DNA of 33,277 nt from a bacterium (GTDB lineage Bacteria > Krumholzibacteriota > Krumholzibacteriia > LZORAL124-64-63), in assembly GCA_020049465.1 (NCBI GenBank), contig JAIFKS010000043.1:1-33277 (forward strand), read 5' to 3'. Below the pieces are notes generated by a model. It was not told the origin of the DNA. It did no database searches and saw only the letters and a program-made list of their open reading frames with translations. Shown one piece after another: positions 6,175 through 14,309 of the stretch (the first letter of the stretch is position 1; each line of letters starts with the position of its first letter). A program made the translations under genes and the position numbers.

Positions 6175-7299
6175 ATGTTCGGATTCCTGAAACGGAAGCG
6201 AAGGACACTCATCGGCATGGACATCGGCTCCCATGTCGTCAAGTGCCTGAGGCTCGACCTCAGCGGCGAGCGGCCGCAGGTCACGCACTTCGGCATGGCG
6301 GACCTCCCTCCAGAGGCCATCGTCGACGGCGAGATCATGGACCGCGAGCTGGTGATCCAGACAATCCGCGAAGCCGCTCAGCGCGCGGATCTGCCCAATG
6401 AGCCGGTCGCCAGCGCGGTTGCCGGCCGCGCCGTGATCGTCAAGAAGATCGTGATGGACAAGATGAGCGAAGCGGACGCGCGCGAGGCCATCTACTGGGA
6501 AGCCGAGCAGCACGTTCCTTTCGACATCGACGACATCACGCTCGACTTCCAGATCCTGCAGCCCGACATCGGCGCCGGCCAGATGGAACTGCTGCTGGTG
6601 GCGGCGAAGAAGGACATGATCCAGGCGCACGCGGAGCTGATCCGCGACGCCGGGTTCACGCCCCTGGTGATCGACGTCGCCTCGTTCGCGAACCAGAACG
6701 CCTGGGAGAAGCTGCGGCGCAACGCGCCGGTCGCCGTGACTGTGCCCGCGTCGGCCGATACGGTCGACGGCCTGGCGCCGTTCGATGACGACCAGCCCGA
6801 CACCGCTCCCGCCGCGCTCGTCGGCGCCGGCGAGTTCGTGGCGTTGCTCGACGTGGGCGGCGGCGTGACCAACGTGCACATCGTGCGCGACGGCGTGCCG
6901 TACTTCACGCGCGATCTGCCCATCGGCACCTCGCACTTCATCGAGGAATTCCAGAAGCAGCTCGGTTTGACCTACGACACGGCCTTCCGCGTGTCGCGTG
7001 GTCATACGGAGGAAGCGGATATGCAGCTGGTCGGCGACATCGTGCGCGCGGTCGGCGGCGAGATCTACCAGGGCCTGGAGCCGAGCCTCTCGTACCTCAA
7101 GACCGCGGGCGGCGGCGCGCACCTGCCGGGCCTGAAGGAATACCTGGCCGAGAGCTACGGCGTGCCGGCGGAAATCGCCGACCCGCTGAGCAGTCTCGAC
7201 TATGCGCCGGACCTGTTCGGCGAGGCGGAGCCCGGCGATCTCAGTCCGCTGCTGGCGGTCTGCGTGGGCCTGGCTCTGAGAGAGGCGGTGGAGGCATGA
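6175..7299 (+). CDS. pilM: Type IV pilus inner-membrane platform ATPase-fold protein PilM
   Basis: A 374-aa cytoplasmic actin-like protein (FtsA/PilM fold) that binds the N-terminus of PilN and links the alignment complex to the cytoplasmic motors. Phosphate-1 motif MDIGSHVVK is at about 15-23, the strongly conserved IYWEAEQHVPFDIDDITLD at 107-124, and phosphate-2 motif LDVGGGVTN at 225-233. An acidic, Asp/Pro-rich stretch at about 183-218 between the two halves looks like an insertion relative to most PilM proteins. The start at 6175 gives the usual MFGFLKRK N-terminus; AAGGCAGG lies upstream. First gene of an operon whose members overlap or abut. Confidence 0.95.
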   Translation: MFGFLKRKRRTLIGMDIGSHVVKCLRLDLSGERPQVTHFGMADLPPEAIVDGEIMDRELVIQTIREAAQRADLPNEPVASAVAGRAVIVKKIVMDKMSEADAREAIYWEAEQHVPFDIDDITLDFQILQPDIGAGQMELLLVAAKKDMIQAHAELIRDAGFTPLVIDVASFANQNAWEKLRRNAPVAVTVPASADTVDGLAPFDDDQPDTAPAALVGAGEFVALLDVGGGVTNVHIVRDGVPYFTRDLPIGTSHFIEEFQKQLGLTYDTAFRVSRGHTEEADMQLVGDIVRAVGGEIYQGLEPSLSYLKTAGGGAHLPGLKEYLAESYGVPAEIADPLSSLDYAPDLFGEAEPGDLSPLLAVCVGLALREAVEA

Positions 7300-7874
7300 T
7301 CAGGATCAATCTGCTGCCCCGGGACGAACAGCCCAAGAAATCCCGTCTGGCGGTACCCCAGTTCGGCGCGCTGGCGCCCCTGGCGCTGCTGCTGATCGCG
7401 GCGGGCGGCGTGGGCGGGGCATTCTACTACCAGTCGCAGCAGATCTCGGCGCTGGAGACGGTGATCGCGGCCGAAGAGGCCGAGACCCGCCAGCTGGCGC
7501 CCGAGATCGCGAAGATCCAGCGGCTGAACCAGCAGCGGAAGGACCTCAACGACCGCCTGGACGTCATCACGCGCCTGGACGCCGACCGCTACTTCCGCGT
7601 GCACCTGATGGACGAACTCAACCGCAGCCTGCCCGGTCACATGTGGCTGACGCGGTTCGAGGACGTCGGCAGCGACGAGTACGCGGTCGAGGGCGTCACC
7701 TTCTCGAACTTCCTCGTCAGCGACTTCCTGCAGAACGTGACCGAGAGCCCGTACTTCGCCTCGATCAATCTGCTGGTGGCTGAAAAGGGAGAGATCGACA
7801 AGGTGCGGGTCGTGAAGTTCAAGGCCCAGGCCAAAGCCGTGCGCAACGCCGCGCCGGCGCCGTTCGAAGGGTAG
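7296..7874 (+). CDS. pilN: Type IV pilus alignment protein PilN
   Basis: A 192-aa bitopic inner-membrane protein. The N-terminal MIRINLLPRDE is the short cytoplasmic motif that docks into PilM. One membrane helix (about 24-45) is followed by a coiled-coil (about 48-85) and a small ferredoxin-like periplasmic domain ending in KVRVVKFKAQAKAV. The ATG overlaps the pilM stop as ATGA, which matches the direct PilM-PilN contact. PilN pairs with PilO in the periplasm. Length is normal for the family. Confidence 0.94.
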   Translation: MIRINLLPRDEQPKKSRLAVPQFGALAPLALLLIAAGGVGGAFYYQSQQISALETVIAAEEAETRQLAPEIAKIQRLNQQRKDLNDRLDVITRLDADRYFRVHLMDELNRSLPGHMWLTRFEDVGSDEYAVEGVTFSNFLVSDFLQNVTESPYFASINLLVAEKGEIDKVRVVKFKAQAKAVRNAAPAPFEG

Positions 7875-7885
7875 GAAGGATCACC

Positions 7886-8593
7886 ATGAAGATTGACGTC
7901 AAGAAACCCATTTTCATCCGCTGGGCGTTGACGGTGCTGGTGGTCGCGACGGTAGTGCCGATGTACTTCCTGTCCACTTCCTACCCGTTCACCTACGCCT
8001 CGCGCACACAGACGATCAGCCAGCTGGACGAGCGTCACCAGAAGCTCTCGCAGGAGTTGGAACGGGCCAGGCTGCTGGTCCGCAATCTGGAGCGCGTCGA
8101 GCAGGAGTACGCCATTCTCCACGACCAGTGGAAGGTCGCGGCGACGCTGCTGCCGGACCAGAACGAGATGCCCGATCTGCTGCGCAAGGTCACCGCGGCC
8201 GGTCAGCAGTCGGGTGTCGAGTTCGAGATCTTCCGGCCGCAGACCGTGGTCAACCAGGGCTTCTATTCGGACAACCCGGTCGAGGTCCGCATCAACGGCG
8301 GTTACCACCAGACGGGCGTCTTCCTGAGCCGGCTGGCGAACCTGAACCGCATCGTGAACGTGTCCAAGCTCAAGATGCAGGGCGTGGACAGCCAGAAGGA
8401 CGTCGCCTACTCCGTGCGGACCGATCTGATGCTCACCGCCTACACGCAGGGACCGGGCAACACGCCGGCCTCCGCGGCCGCGGATGTCGGGACCACGCGC
8501 ACGTTGACGGCGCAGAAGACCGGTTCCGGCGGCACCGCCACGGCTTCGGCCGCCGGCGCGCCTGCCGCCACCGCCAAACTGGGAGGGCGCTGA
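7886..8593 (+). CDS. pilO: Type IV pilus alignment protein PilO
   Basis: A 235-aa bitopic inner-membrane protein with a membrane helix at about 12-30, a coiled-coil at about 45-85 (QLDERHQKLSQELERARLL) and a periplasmic ferredoxin-like domain containing VEVRINGGYHQTGVFLSRLANL, typical of PilO. The last 45 residues are low-complexity Ala/Gly/Thr and probably disordered. AGGAAGGA precedes the ATG. Its stop overlaps the pilP start by one base (TGATG). It forms the PilN-PilO heterodimer that connects the platform to PilP and the secretin. Confidence 0.94.
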   Translation: MKIDVKKPIFIRWALTVLVVATVVPMYFLSTSYPFTYASRTQTISQLDERHQKLSQELERARLLVRNLERVEQEYAILHDQWKVAATLLPDQNEMPDLLRKVTAAGQQSGVEFEIFRPQTVVNQGFYSDNPVEVRINGGYHQTGVFLSRLANLNRIVNVSKLKMQGVDSQKDVAYSVRTDLMLTAYTQGPGNTPASAAADVGTTRTLTAQKTGSGGTATASAAGAPAATAKLGGR

Positions 8594-9162
8594 TGAAGAC
8601 GGTCACGAACGCCATGTCGGGCCTGCGCCCGGCCAGGCTGATCCCGACGGCGGTGGCGCTGGCGCTGCTGCTCGGCGGACCGCTGGCGACGGCGGCCGAC
8701 GAAACGCCGGCGACGGAGCCGGTGCCCGCGACCGAGGTCGTCGACCCGGCGGCCGCGGTGGTCGAGACGCCTACCGAGGCCGACACCGACGCCGATGATT
8801 CGCTGTCGCCCTCGCAGATCTCCGCGGACCGGATCAACGCGATCCGCGCCAACGAGTACTTCTACCAGTCGTACGGCAAGGCTGATCCGTTCGCCACGCT
8901 CGTGAGCGGGGACTTCGAGCAGACCGGCGCCGCCGAGCTGGTGGATGTCAACAGTGCCAAGCTGGTGGGCGTCATGTGGGGCCAGGACGATCGCTTCGCC
9001 CTGGTCGAGGATGGCGACGGATTCGGTTACATCCTGCGCGTGGGCGACCAGGTCCGCAATGGTCGCATCGTCAGCATTCGCAAGAATTCGCTCACGGCGC
9101 AGGTCACTTTGTACGGGATCACGAGCAACGTGGTCCTCAAGCTGGATAACCTGGAGGATTAA
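8593..9162 (+). CDS. pilP: Type IV pilus assembly protein PilP
   Basis: A 189-aa periplasmic protein bridging PilN/O and the secretin PilQ. A signal sequence or anchor covers about residues 13-36, followed by an acidic, Pro/Thr/Glu-rich linker (36-75) and a C-terminal beta-rich domain with KLVGVMWGQDDRFALVEDG and the GYILRVGDQVRNGRIVSI stretch typical of PilP. Unlike the gammaproteobacterial lipoprotein PilP, no cysteine lies at the end of the signal sequence, so it is either a soluble or a helix-anchored form. ATG 8593 overlaps the pilO stop. Confidence 0.92.
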   Translation: MKTVTNAMSGLRPARLIPTAVALALLLGGPLATAADETPATEPVPATEVVDPAAAVVETPTEADTDADDSLSPSQISADRINAIRANEYFYQSYGKADPFATLVSGDFEQTGAAELVDVNSAKLVGVMWGQDDRFALVEDGDGFGYILRVGDQVRNGRIVSIRKNSLTAQVTLYGITSNVVLKLDNLED

Positions 9163-9165
9163 GAG

Positions 9166-10521
9166 ATGTTCCGCTGGTCCCGAAACGCTCGCTGCGCGGT
9201 CCTTGCCCTGAGCCTGCTCGCAGGCTTGGGCGCCGCGATGGCTCCGGCCGCCGCCACGGCCCAGGCCGAGGATGCCGGCTACAAGACCCGGCTCATCTCG
9301 GTGGATGTCCAGGATGCCGAGATCGGCACCGTGCTCCGCTCGCTCGCGGGCTATTCGGGCACGAACATCGTGGCTTCGCCCAAGGTCGTGGGCAAGGTCA
9401 CGGTGAAGCTCGAAGACGTGCCCTGGATCGAGGCTCTTGAAGTGATCCTGCGGGCCCATTCCTTCGATTACCTCGAGGAACAGGGCATCTACCGCATCGA
9501 TACCGCCGAGGGGCTTCGGCAGGAGAAGCTGGAGCACCAGCGCGCCCGTAAACAGGTGGAGGACCTCGAGGCCCTGCACCTGGGCATGGTCACGCTGCGC
9601 TACGCCAACGCCGGCGAAGTGAAGGACGCGCTCGAGAAGATGCTGACCGAACGCGGCAACATCGACATCGACGTGCGCACCAACAGCCTGCTCGTGAACG
9701 ACGTCCAGGAGCGCGTGAACCTGGTGACCAGCATGGCGCAGCAGCTGGACACCCGGACGCCGCAGGTGGAGATCAACGCCCGCCTGGTGGACATGGACTC
9801 GCGCGCCACGCGTGAACTGGGCGTGAACTGGTCCCTGACCAACTTCCTCAGCCCGGGCAACAACCTGGGTGGAAGCCTGGCCATCGACAATCCGATCCAG
9901 GTGCCCAACGGCGACCTGCGCGTCGGCACCGTGCAGGACTGGGGCGAGCTGATGATGAAGGTGCAGGCGCTGGAGAACGACAACCGCGCCCAGCTGATCA
10001 GCAACCCGGTCATCACGACGACGGACAACCGCGAGGCCCGGATCCTCGTCGGCCAGAAGATCCCCCTGATCGTGGCCGACCAGGCCGGCAACGCGATCAC
10101 GCAGCTGACGACGATCGGCATCCAGCTCCGCGTGACCCCGCACATCAACAGCGAGAACCGGATCACGCTGGACGTGCACAACGAGGTCAGCGACCTGTCG
10201 AGCCAGGCGACGGTCCAGGGCGGCGTCATCATCAACACCAGCGAGTCGGACACCCGCGTGCTGGTCGAGAACGGCGCCACCGCGATCATCGCCGGCCTGA
10301 TCCGCAAGATCGACAGCCGGCTGGAGACGGGCATCCCCGTCCTCAAGTCGCTGCCGGTGCTGGGCGCCCTGTTCCGGCACAGTTCCGACACCAAGGTGGA
10401 CCGCGAACTGGTCATCTTCGTGACGCCGCGCATCGTGGACGACGACTACATGCAGCGCAAGGCGATCACGGAGGACTCGAACGTCGAGTACACCCCGTCG
10501 CAGAAGATCAGCCGCTTCTAG
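9166..10521 (+). CDS. pilQ: Type IV pilus secretin PilQ (short form without AMIN domains)
   Basis: Outer-membrane secretin through which the pilus passes. It has a signal peptide to about residue 35, an STN/N0 domain at about 42-112, a charged helical linker (about 113-137), an N1 domain at about 138-196, and the secretin beta-barrel domain at about 200-437, with VENGATAIIAGLIRK and the late signature GIPVLKSLPVLGALFRHSS...DRELVIFVTPRIV. At 451 aa it is much shorter than typical PilQ (about 700-900 aa), because the N-terminal AMIN domains that bind peptidoglycan are missing. GGAGG precedes the ATG. Last gene of the operon, followed by a strong hairpin. Confidence 0.94.
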   Translation: MFRWSRNARCAVLALSLLAGLGAAMAPAAATAQAEDAGYKTRLISVDVQDAEIGTVLRSLAGYSGTNIVASPKVVGKVTVKLEDVPWIEALEVILRAHSFDYLEEQGIYRIDTAEGLRQEKLEHQRARKQVEDLEALHLGMVTLRYANAGEVKDALEKMLTERGNIDIDVRTNSLLVNDVQERVNLVTSMAQQLDTRTPQVEINARLVDMDSRATRELGVNWSLTNFLSPGNNLGGSLAIDNPIQVPNGDLRVGTVQDWGELMMKVQALENDNRAQLISNPVITTTDNREARILVGQKIPLIVADQAGNAITQLTTIGIQLRVTPHINSENRITLDVHNEVSDLSSQATVQGGVIINTSESDTRVLVENGATAIIAGLIRKIDSRLETGIPVLKSLPVLGALFRHSSDTKVDRELVIFVTPRIVDDDYMQRKAITEDSNVEYTPSQKISRF

Positions 10522-10543
10522 CCGCAAACCGCGGCCCCGGCCA

Positions 10544-10580
10544 GACAGCGCCCTCCGGTCCACGACCGGGGGGCGCTGTC
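10544..10580 (+). terminator. Terminator hairpin after pilQ
   Basis: 17-nt arms (10544-10560 and 10564-10580, GACAGCGCCC... / ...GGGCGCTGTC) pair with one mismatch across a 3-nt loop, 23 nt after the pilQ stop. Only a short GTT follows. It closes the pil locus. Confidence 0.72.
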
Positions 10581-10607
10581 GTTCCGGCGCCGCAGCGGAC
10601 AATCGTG

Positions 10608-10636
10608 CTGGCACTCGCGGAACCGTGGTGTACGTT
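10608..10636 (+). promoter_or_regulatory. Candidate sigma-70-type promoter for aroK
   Basis: CTGGCA (10608-10613) and TACGTT (10631-10636) are 17 bp apart. The predicted start falls at about 10643, the aroK ATG itself, which fits the absence of a ribosome site there. Matches to consensus are partial. Confidence 0.35.
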
Positions 10637-10642
10637 ATCCGC

Positions 10643-11179
10643 ATGTGGACTTCATTCGTAGGTTTCATGGCCAGCGGCAAGACGACCGTGGCCGACGCTC
10701 TGCAGGCGGCGACCGGCCGTCCGGTCGTGCACCTGGATGCCGCCGTGGCCGCGCGCGCCGGCGCCACGGTGGCCGAGATCTTCGCGCGCGACGGCGAACC
10801 CACCTTCCGCGCCCTGGAGCTGGCCGCCCTGAGCGGACTCGATGCCGGCCGCAATCTGGTGGTCGATACCGGCGGCGGCATCATCGAAACGCCCGCGGCC
10901 GTCGAACTGCTGCGCGAACGCGGGGTCGTCATCTGGCTGGACGCGCCCTGGGAAACGCACCGGGCGCGGCTGAAGGCCGCCGAGGCCGGCGGCCGGCCCC
11001 TGGTCGAGCGGCTGGGCTGGGCCGGCCTGGAGGATCTCTTCCGCCGCCGCCGCCGCCTGTACGCCGCCGCCGCCGATTTCCGCCTGACCGCCACCGCGTC
11101 CGAGCCCGAACTGCTGGCGCGCACGGCCATGCTGCGCAGCCTGGTCTGGTCGCGCCGCCGCCCGGAGCTGCGGCGGTGA
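10643..11179 (+). CDS. aroK: Shikimate kinase
   Basis: A 178-aa P-loop kinase that phosphorylates shikimate at the 3-hydroxyl in aromatic amino acid synthesis. Walker A GFMASGKTT is at residues 7-15. The shikimate-binding region contains HLDAAVAARAG...IFARDGEPTFRALE, and the substrate loop is DTGGGI. The lid region includes GGRPLVE. ATG 10643 gives the usual few residues before the P-loop; a GTG at 10625 in the same frame is possible but adds six residues that the family lacks. Neither has a clear Shine-Dalgarno site. It overlaps the next gene by GTGA. Confidence 0.92.
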   Translation: MWTSFVGFMASGKTTVADALQAATGRPVVHLDAAVAARAGATVAEIFARDGEPTFRALELAALSGLDAGRNLVVDTGGGIIETPAAVELLRERGVVIWLDAPWETHRARLKAAEAGGRPLVERLGWAGLEDLFRRRRRLYAAAADFRLTATASEPELLARTAMLRSLVWSRRRPELRR

Positions 11180-11730
11180 GGGTCGTGGCCGGACGCTGGC
11201 GGGGGCGCCGCCTGCTGCCGCCTCCGGGCGACGCCATCCGCCCGACGGCGGATCGCGTCAAGGAGGCGCTGTTCAGTATCCTGGGCGACCGCATCGACGG
11301 CGCGGTCTTCGTGGACCTGTGCTGTGGAACCGGGGCGCTGGGGATCGAGGCGCTCAGCCGGGGCGCCGCCCGCGCGATCTTCGTCGACGAGGCGCGGACA
11401 TCGTTGTCGCTGGCCGGAGCCAACCTGGAACGGTGCGGGGCGGGCCCCGGAACCTGGGTCCTGGAGCGCTCCGAGGCCCTGGCCTGGCTGGACCGCTGGC
11501 GCCCGGAACCCGGGTCCTCCTGGGTGCTGGTGGCGGACCCGCCCTACCGCACGGAGCTGGCACGACATATCATGGAGCGTCTGGGGGATCCGGAGCGAAG
11601 GGCGGGTTGCCGCGCTCTGGTCGTGGAACAGGGTTCCGGCGGGACAGCGGCCCTGCCTCCGGACCCGCCCTGGCAGCTGCGCCGCTACGGCCAGGCCACC
11701 CTGGCCCTGTGGCTGCCGCCGGAAGACTGA
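11176..11730 (+). CDS. rsmD: 16S rRNA (guanine966-N2)-methyltransferase RsmD
   Basis: A 184-aa class I SAM methyltransferase. The N-terminal VVAGRWRGRRL and RPTADRVKEALFSIL are characteristic of RsmD. The SAM-binding motif I is DLCCGTGALG (47-56), and catalytic motif IV is DPPY (121-124), acting on an exocyclic guanine amine. The GTG start overlaps the aroK stop. In many genomes rsmD is followed by coaD, as here at 11755. The unusual CC in motif I (often GSG or GTG preceded by DLFAG) is a mild variant. Confidence 0.93.
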   Translation: MRVVAGRWRGRRLLPPPGDAIRPTADRVKEALFSILGDRIDGAVFVDLCCGTGALGIEALSRGAARAIFVDEARTSLSLAGANLERCGAGPGTWVLERSEALAWLDRWRPEPGSSWVLVADPPYRTELARHIMERLGDPERRAGCRALVVEQGSGGTAALPPDPPWQLRRYGQATLALWLPPED

Positions 11731-11754
11731 ACGGACGCGCGAAAGGGACAGGCC

Positions 11755-12231
11755 ATGCACAGGCACGTGCTGTATCCGGGTTCGTTCGACCCCGTGACGC
11801 TCGGCCATCTTGATCTGGTGGAACGGGCGAGCCGGCTGTTCGACCGGGTGACAGTTGTCGTGGCCGCCTCGGGCAAGGCCGGTCTGCTCGACCTGGAGGA
11901 ACGGGTCGACCTGTTCCGGGCCTCGGTCGCCGGACTGGCCGGCGTCGAGGTCGAACCCTTCTCGGGGCTTCTCGTCGATGAAGTGCGCCGGCGGGGCGCC
12001 ACCGCGGTCGTACGCGGCATCCGCACGCAGGGTGACTACGAACACGAATGGACGATGGCCGGGGTCAATGCCCTGCTGTCCGCCGATGTCGAATACGTGT
12101 ACCTGCTGGCCCGCCCGCAGCTGGCGGCCATCTCGAGCACGCTCGTGCGCGATGTGCTGCGCCACGGCGGCGCGCTCGAACGCCTGGTGCCGGCGCCGGT
12201 GGCGCGGGCGCTGGCCGGCCGCACTTTCTAG
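11755..12231 (+). CDS. coaD: Phosphopantetheine adenylyltransferase (CoaD)
   Basis: A 158-aa nucleotidyltransferase that transfers AMP to 4'-phosphopantetheine, the penultimate step of coenzyme A synthesis. The T/HxGH motif is TLGH (14-17) within YPGSFDPVTLGHLD. The RGIR segment (88-91) and the ISST motif (126-129) bind ATP. Length is standard. AAGGGA lies upstream of the ATG. CoA feeds the acyl-carrier machinery encoded near the end of the window. Confidence 0.96.
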   Translation: MHRHVLYPGSFDPVTLGHLDLVERASRLFDRVTVVVAASGKAGLLDLEERVDLFRASVAGLAGVEVEPFSGLLVDEVRRRGATAVVRGIRTQGDYEHEWTMAGVNALLSADVEYVYLLARPQLAAISSTLVRDVLRHGGALERLVPAPVARALAGRTF

Positions 12232-12241
12232 CCGACCCTTG

Positions 12242-12268
12242 GCCGCCGCGCCGGTTTGACGCGGCGGC
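12242..12268 (+). terminator. Hairpin between coaD and obg
   Basis: GCCGCCGCG (12242-12250) and CGCGGCGGC (12260-12268) form a perfect 9-bp stem with a 9-nt loop, 10 nt after the coaD stop. No T-run, so at most a weak or Rho-assisted terminator. Confidence 0.45.
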
Positions 12269-12315
12269 GGCATCCCGAGCCCCGCGGTTGACACCCGCAA
12301 CCCGAGGAGTGACGC

Positions 12316-13314
12316 GTGTTCCTGGACACAGCCACCATCACCATCATCTCCGGCAAGGGGGGCGATGGCAAAGTCTCGATCCGGCGCGAGAAGTACGTGC
12401 CGCGCGGCGGACCCGACGGCGGCAACGGCGGGCGCGGCGGCTCGGTCTGGCTGGTTGCCGATTCGCATCTGTCGACGCTGCTGGACTTTCGCTACCGGCG
12501 CAAGTACGAGGCGGAGGACGGCCGGCAGGGCGGCGCGAACAACTGCACCGGCCACGACGGCAAGGACATCGAGATCAAGGTCCCCTGCGGCACGGTCATC
12601 TTCGACGAAGAGTCCGGCGAGCAGGTCGGCGACCTGCTCGAGGCCGGGGACCGGCTCTTGCTGGCCCAGGGGGGCAAGGGCGGCAAGGGCAACTGGGAAT
12701 TCCGCAACGCCCGCAACCAGACGCCGATGAAGGCGACCCCGGGCAAGCCGGGCGTCGAGCGCGTGGTGCGGTTCGAACTGAAGCTGATCGCGGACATCGG
12801 CCTGGTGGGCGAGCCCAACGCCGGCAAGAGCACGCTCCTGTCGGTGGTGACGGCGGCGCGGCCGAAGGTCGCCGACTACCCGTTCACGACGCTGGTGCCC
12901 AACCTGGGCATCGTCGATCTGGGCGAATACACCAGCTGCACGCTGGCGGACATTCCCGGGCTGATCGAGGGCGCCAGCGAAGGCAAGGGGCTGGGGCACG
13001 AGTTCCTGCGCCACGTCGAGCGCACGCGCGCGCTGCTGCTGCTGGTCGACCCTTCGGCCGGCGCACCGGACGTGGCCCTGGACATGCTGCGCGGTGAACT
13101 GGAGAACTTCGGCGGCCACCTGGCCAAACTCCCGTTCGCGGTGGTCGTGACCAAGCGCGATCTGATGAACGACGAGGACGCGGCCGCGGCGCTCGCAACG
13201 GCGCGTAGCTGGGCGAAGACCGCCGGCGCGGTCGACACGCTGCAGATCTCGGCGGTGGCCGGCTGGGGCCTGCCGGAACTGCGGCATCTCATCAGGCGCC
13301 TGTACCTCGGCTGA
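12316..13314 (+). CDS. obg: Ribosome-associated GTPase Obg (CgtA)
   Basis: A 332-aa GTPase involved in 50S subunit assembly and stress control. The glycine-rich Obg domain covers residues 1-158 (GKGGDGKVSIRREKYVPRGG, GGKGGKGN). The G domain has G1 GEPNAGKST at 165-173, switch TT at 191-192, G3 DIPG at 212-215 and G4 TKRD. The C-terminal OCT domain of some homologues is absent, giving the short form. GTG 12316 is chosen for the standard MFLDTATI start and the GAGGAGTG site upstream. Confidence 0.96.
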   Translation: MFLDTATITIISGKGGDGKVSIRREKYVPRGGPDGGNGGRGGSVWLVADSHLSTLLDFRYRRKYEAEDGRQGGANNCTGHDGKDIEIKVPCGTVIFDEESGEQVGDLLEAGDRLLLAQGGKGGKGNWEFRNARNQTPMKATPGKPGVERVVRFELKLIADIGLVGEPNAGKSTLLSVVTAARPKVADYPFTTLVPNLGIVDLGEYTSCTLADIPGLIEGASEGKGLGHEFLRHVERTRALLLLVDPSAGAPDVALDMLRGELENFGGHLAKLPFAVVVTKRDLMNDEDAAAALATARSWAKTAGAVDTLQISAVAGWGLPELRHLIRRLYLG

Positions 13315-13361
13315 GCCGCCGGGGCGGGCGCCGGTCCCCTCCCGGACTGGACCGTGGCTCC

Positions 13362-14279
13362 GTGGAAATCGGCGAACGCGGGCGTGGACACGCGCCCGAC
13401 ACCTGTGTCTGCCTGGACGTTTCCGACCCGAACTGGCCCCCGCTGTGGCGGCCGCTCGAACTCATGCCCCGGGCCATCCATGTCAACGGCGAGCCGGCGG
13501 TTCTGGCGCTGCCGTGCCTGGGCATCGTCGGCACGCGTCGGGCCACGCCCCGCGGCCTGGCCGTGGCGCGCGGTCTGGCGCAGAAGCTCTCGAACGCCGG
13601 CTGGGTCATCGTCAGCGGCCTGGCCCGGGGGATCGACGCCGCCGCCCACCGCGGCGCGCTCGAGGCCGGCGGCCGGACCATCGCCGTGATGGCCACCGGC
13701 AACGACCGCTGCTACCCGCCCGCGCACCGGGGGCTGCTCGCGCAGATCCGCGCGCGCGGTTGCAGCGTCACCGAGTTCGCGCCCGGCACGCCGCCGCTCA
13801 AACATCATTTCCTGCAGCGGAACCGCCTGCTGGCCGGCATGTGCAAGGGTGTGATCATCGTCGAGGCGCCGTTGCGCAGCGGCGCCCTGACCACCGCGCG
13901 TGAGGCGCTGGACGCCGGCCGCGACGTCTTCGCCGTCCCCGGCCCGGTGGATGTCGAGACGAGCCGCGGCTGCCACCGGCTGTTGCGCGAAGGCGCCTGC
14001 CTGGTCGAATCGGCGGCCGATGTCCTGGAGGCGCTCGGGGCTCCGGACCCCGCCGGAGCCCTCGCCGGGCTCGGCGCCGGGCCCGCCCTGCCGGAACATG
14101 CCGCGGCCCGCTGGCTCCACGCCCGCCTGGACCTGGACGGCTGCGGGCGGGACCAACTGCGGCTCCAGTGGCCCGGCGACGAACAGGGCTTTGTCGAGGG
14201 CGTCACCGCGCTGGAAATGGCCGGCCTGATCCGCCGGTTGCCGGGCGGGCGTCTGGCCCGTAGACTCTGGCCCGGTTGA
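13362..14279 (+). CDS. dprA: DNA-processing protein DprA (Smf)
   Basis: A 305-aa protein that loads RecA onto incoming single-stranded DNA in natural transformation. The Rossmann-like core runs from GIVGTRRATPRGL through SGLARGIDAAAHRGAL, GGRTIAVMATG, the RNRLLAGM segment, SGALTTAREAL and the GRDVFAVPGP stretch, all in family order. A C-terminal winged-helix-like domain (about 245-305) follows. An N-terminal SAM/HhH domain is not present. The GTG at 13362 is the start that leaves most of the N-terminus; the ribosome site is poor, so a later start cannot be excluded. dprA is also widespread in bacteria not known to be transformable. Confidence 0.93.
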   Translation: MEIGERGRGHAPDTCVCLDVSDPNWPPLWRPLELMPRAIHVNGEPAVLALPCLGIVGTRRATPRGLAVARGLAQKLSNAGWVIVSGLARGIDAAAHRGALEAGGRTIAVMATGNDRCYPPAHRGLLAQIRARGCSVTEFAPGTPPLKHHFLQRNRLLAGMCKGVIIVEAPLRSGALTTAREALDAGRDVFAVPGPVDVETSRGCHRLLREGACLVESAADVLEALGAPDPAGALAGLGAGPALPEHAAARWLHARLDLDGCGRDQLRLQWPGDEQGFVEGVTALEMAGLIRRLPGGRLARRLWPG

Positions 14280-14309
14280 GCATCCCGAACCTGCCGCGGA
14301 GGCATCGCC

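Noticed and set aside
10610..10625. TGGCAC half-site before aroK resembling a sigma-54 -24 box
   Set aside because: No TTGC follows at the required spacing.
12288..12293. TTGACA before obg, in the same TTGACACCCG context as two promoters
   Set aside because: At 17-bp spacing the -10 would read GACGCG and overlap the obg start codon, so it is not a usable promoter.
8440..13287. Open frame of 1615 codons on the minus strand
   Set aside because: It runs antisense through pilO to obg, all with clear family motifs on the + strand. Long antisense frames are expected in very GC-rich DNA.
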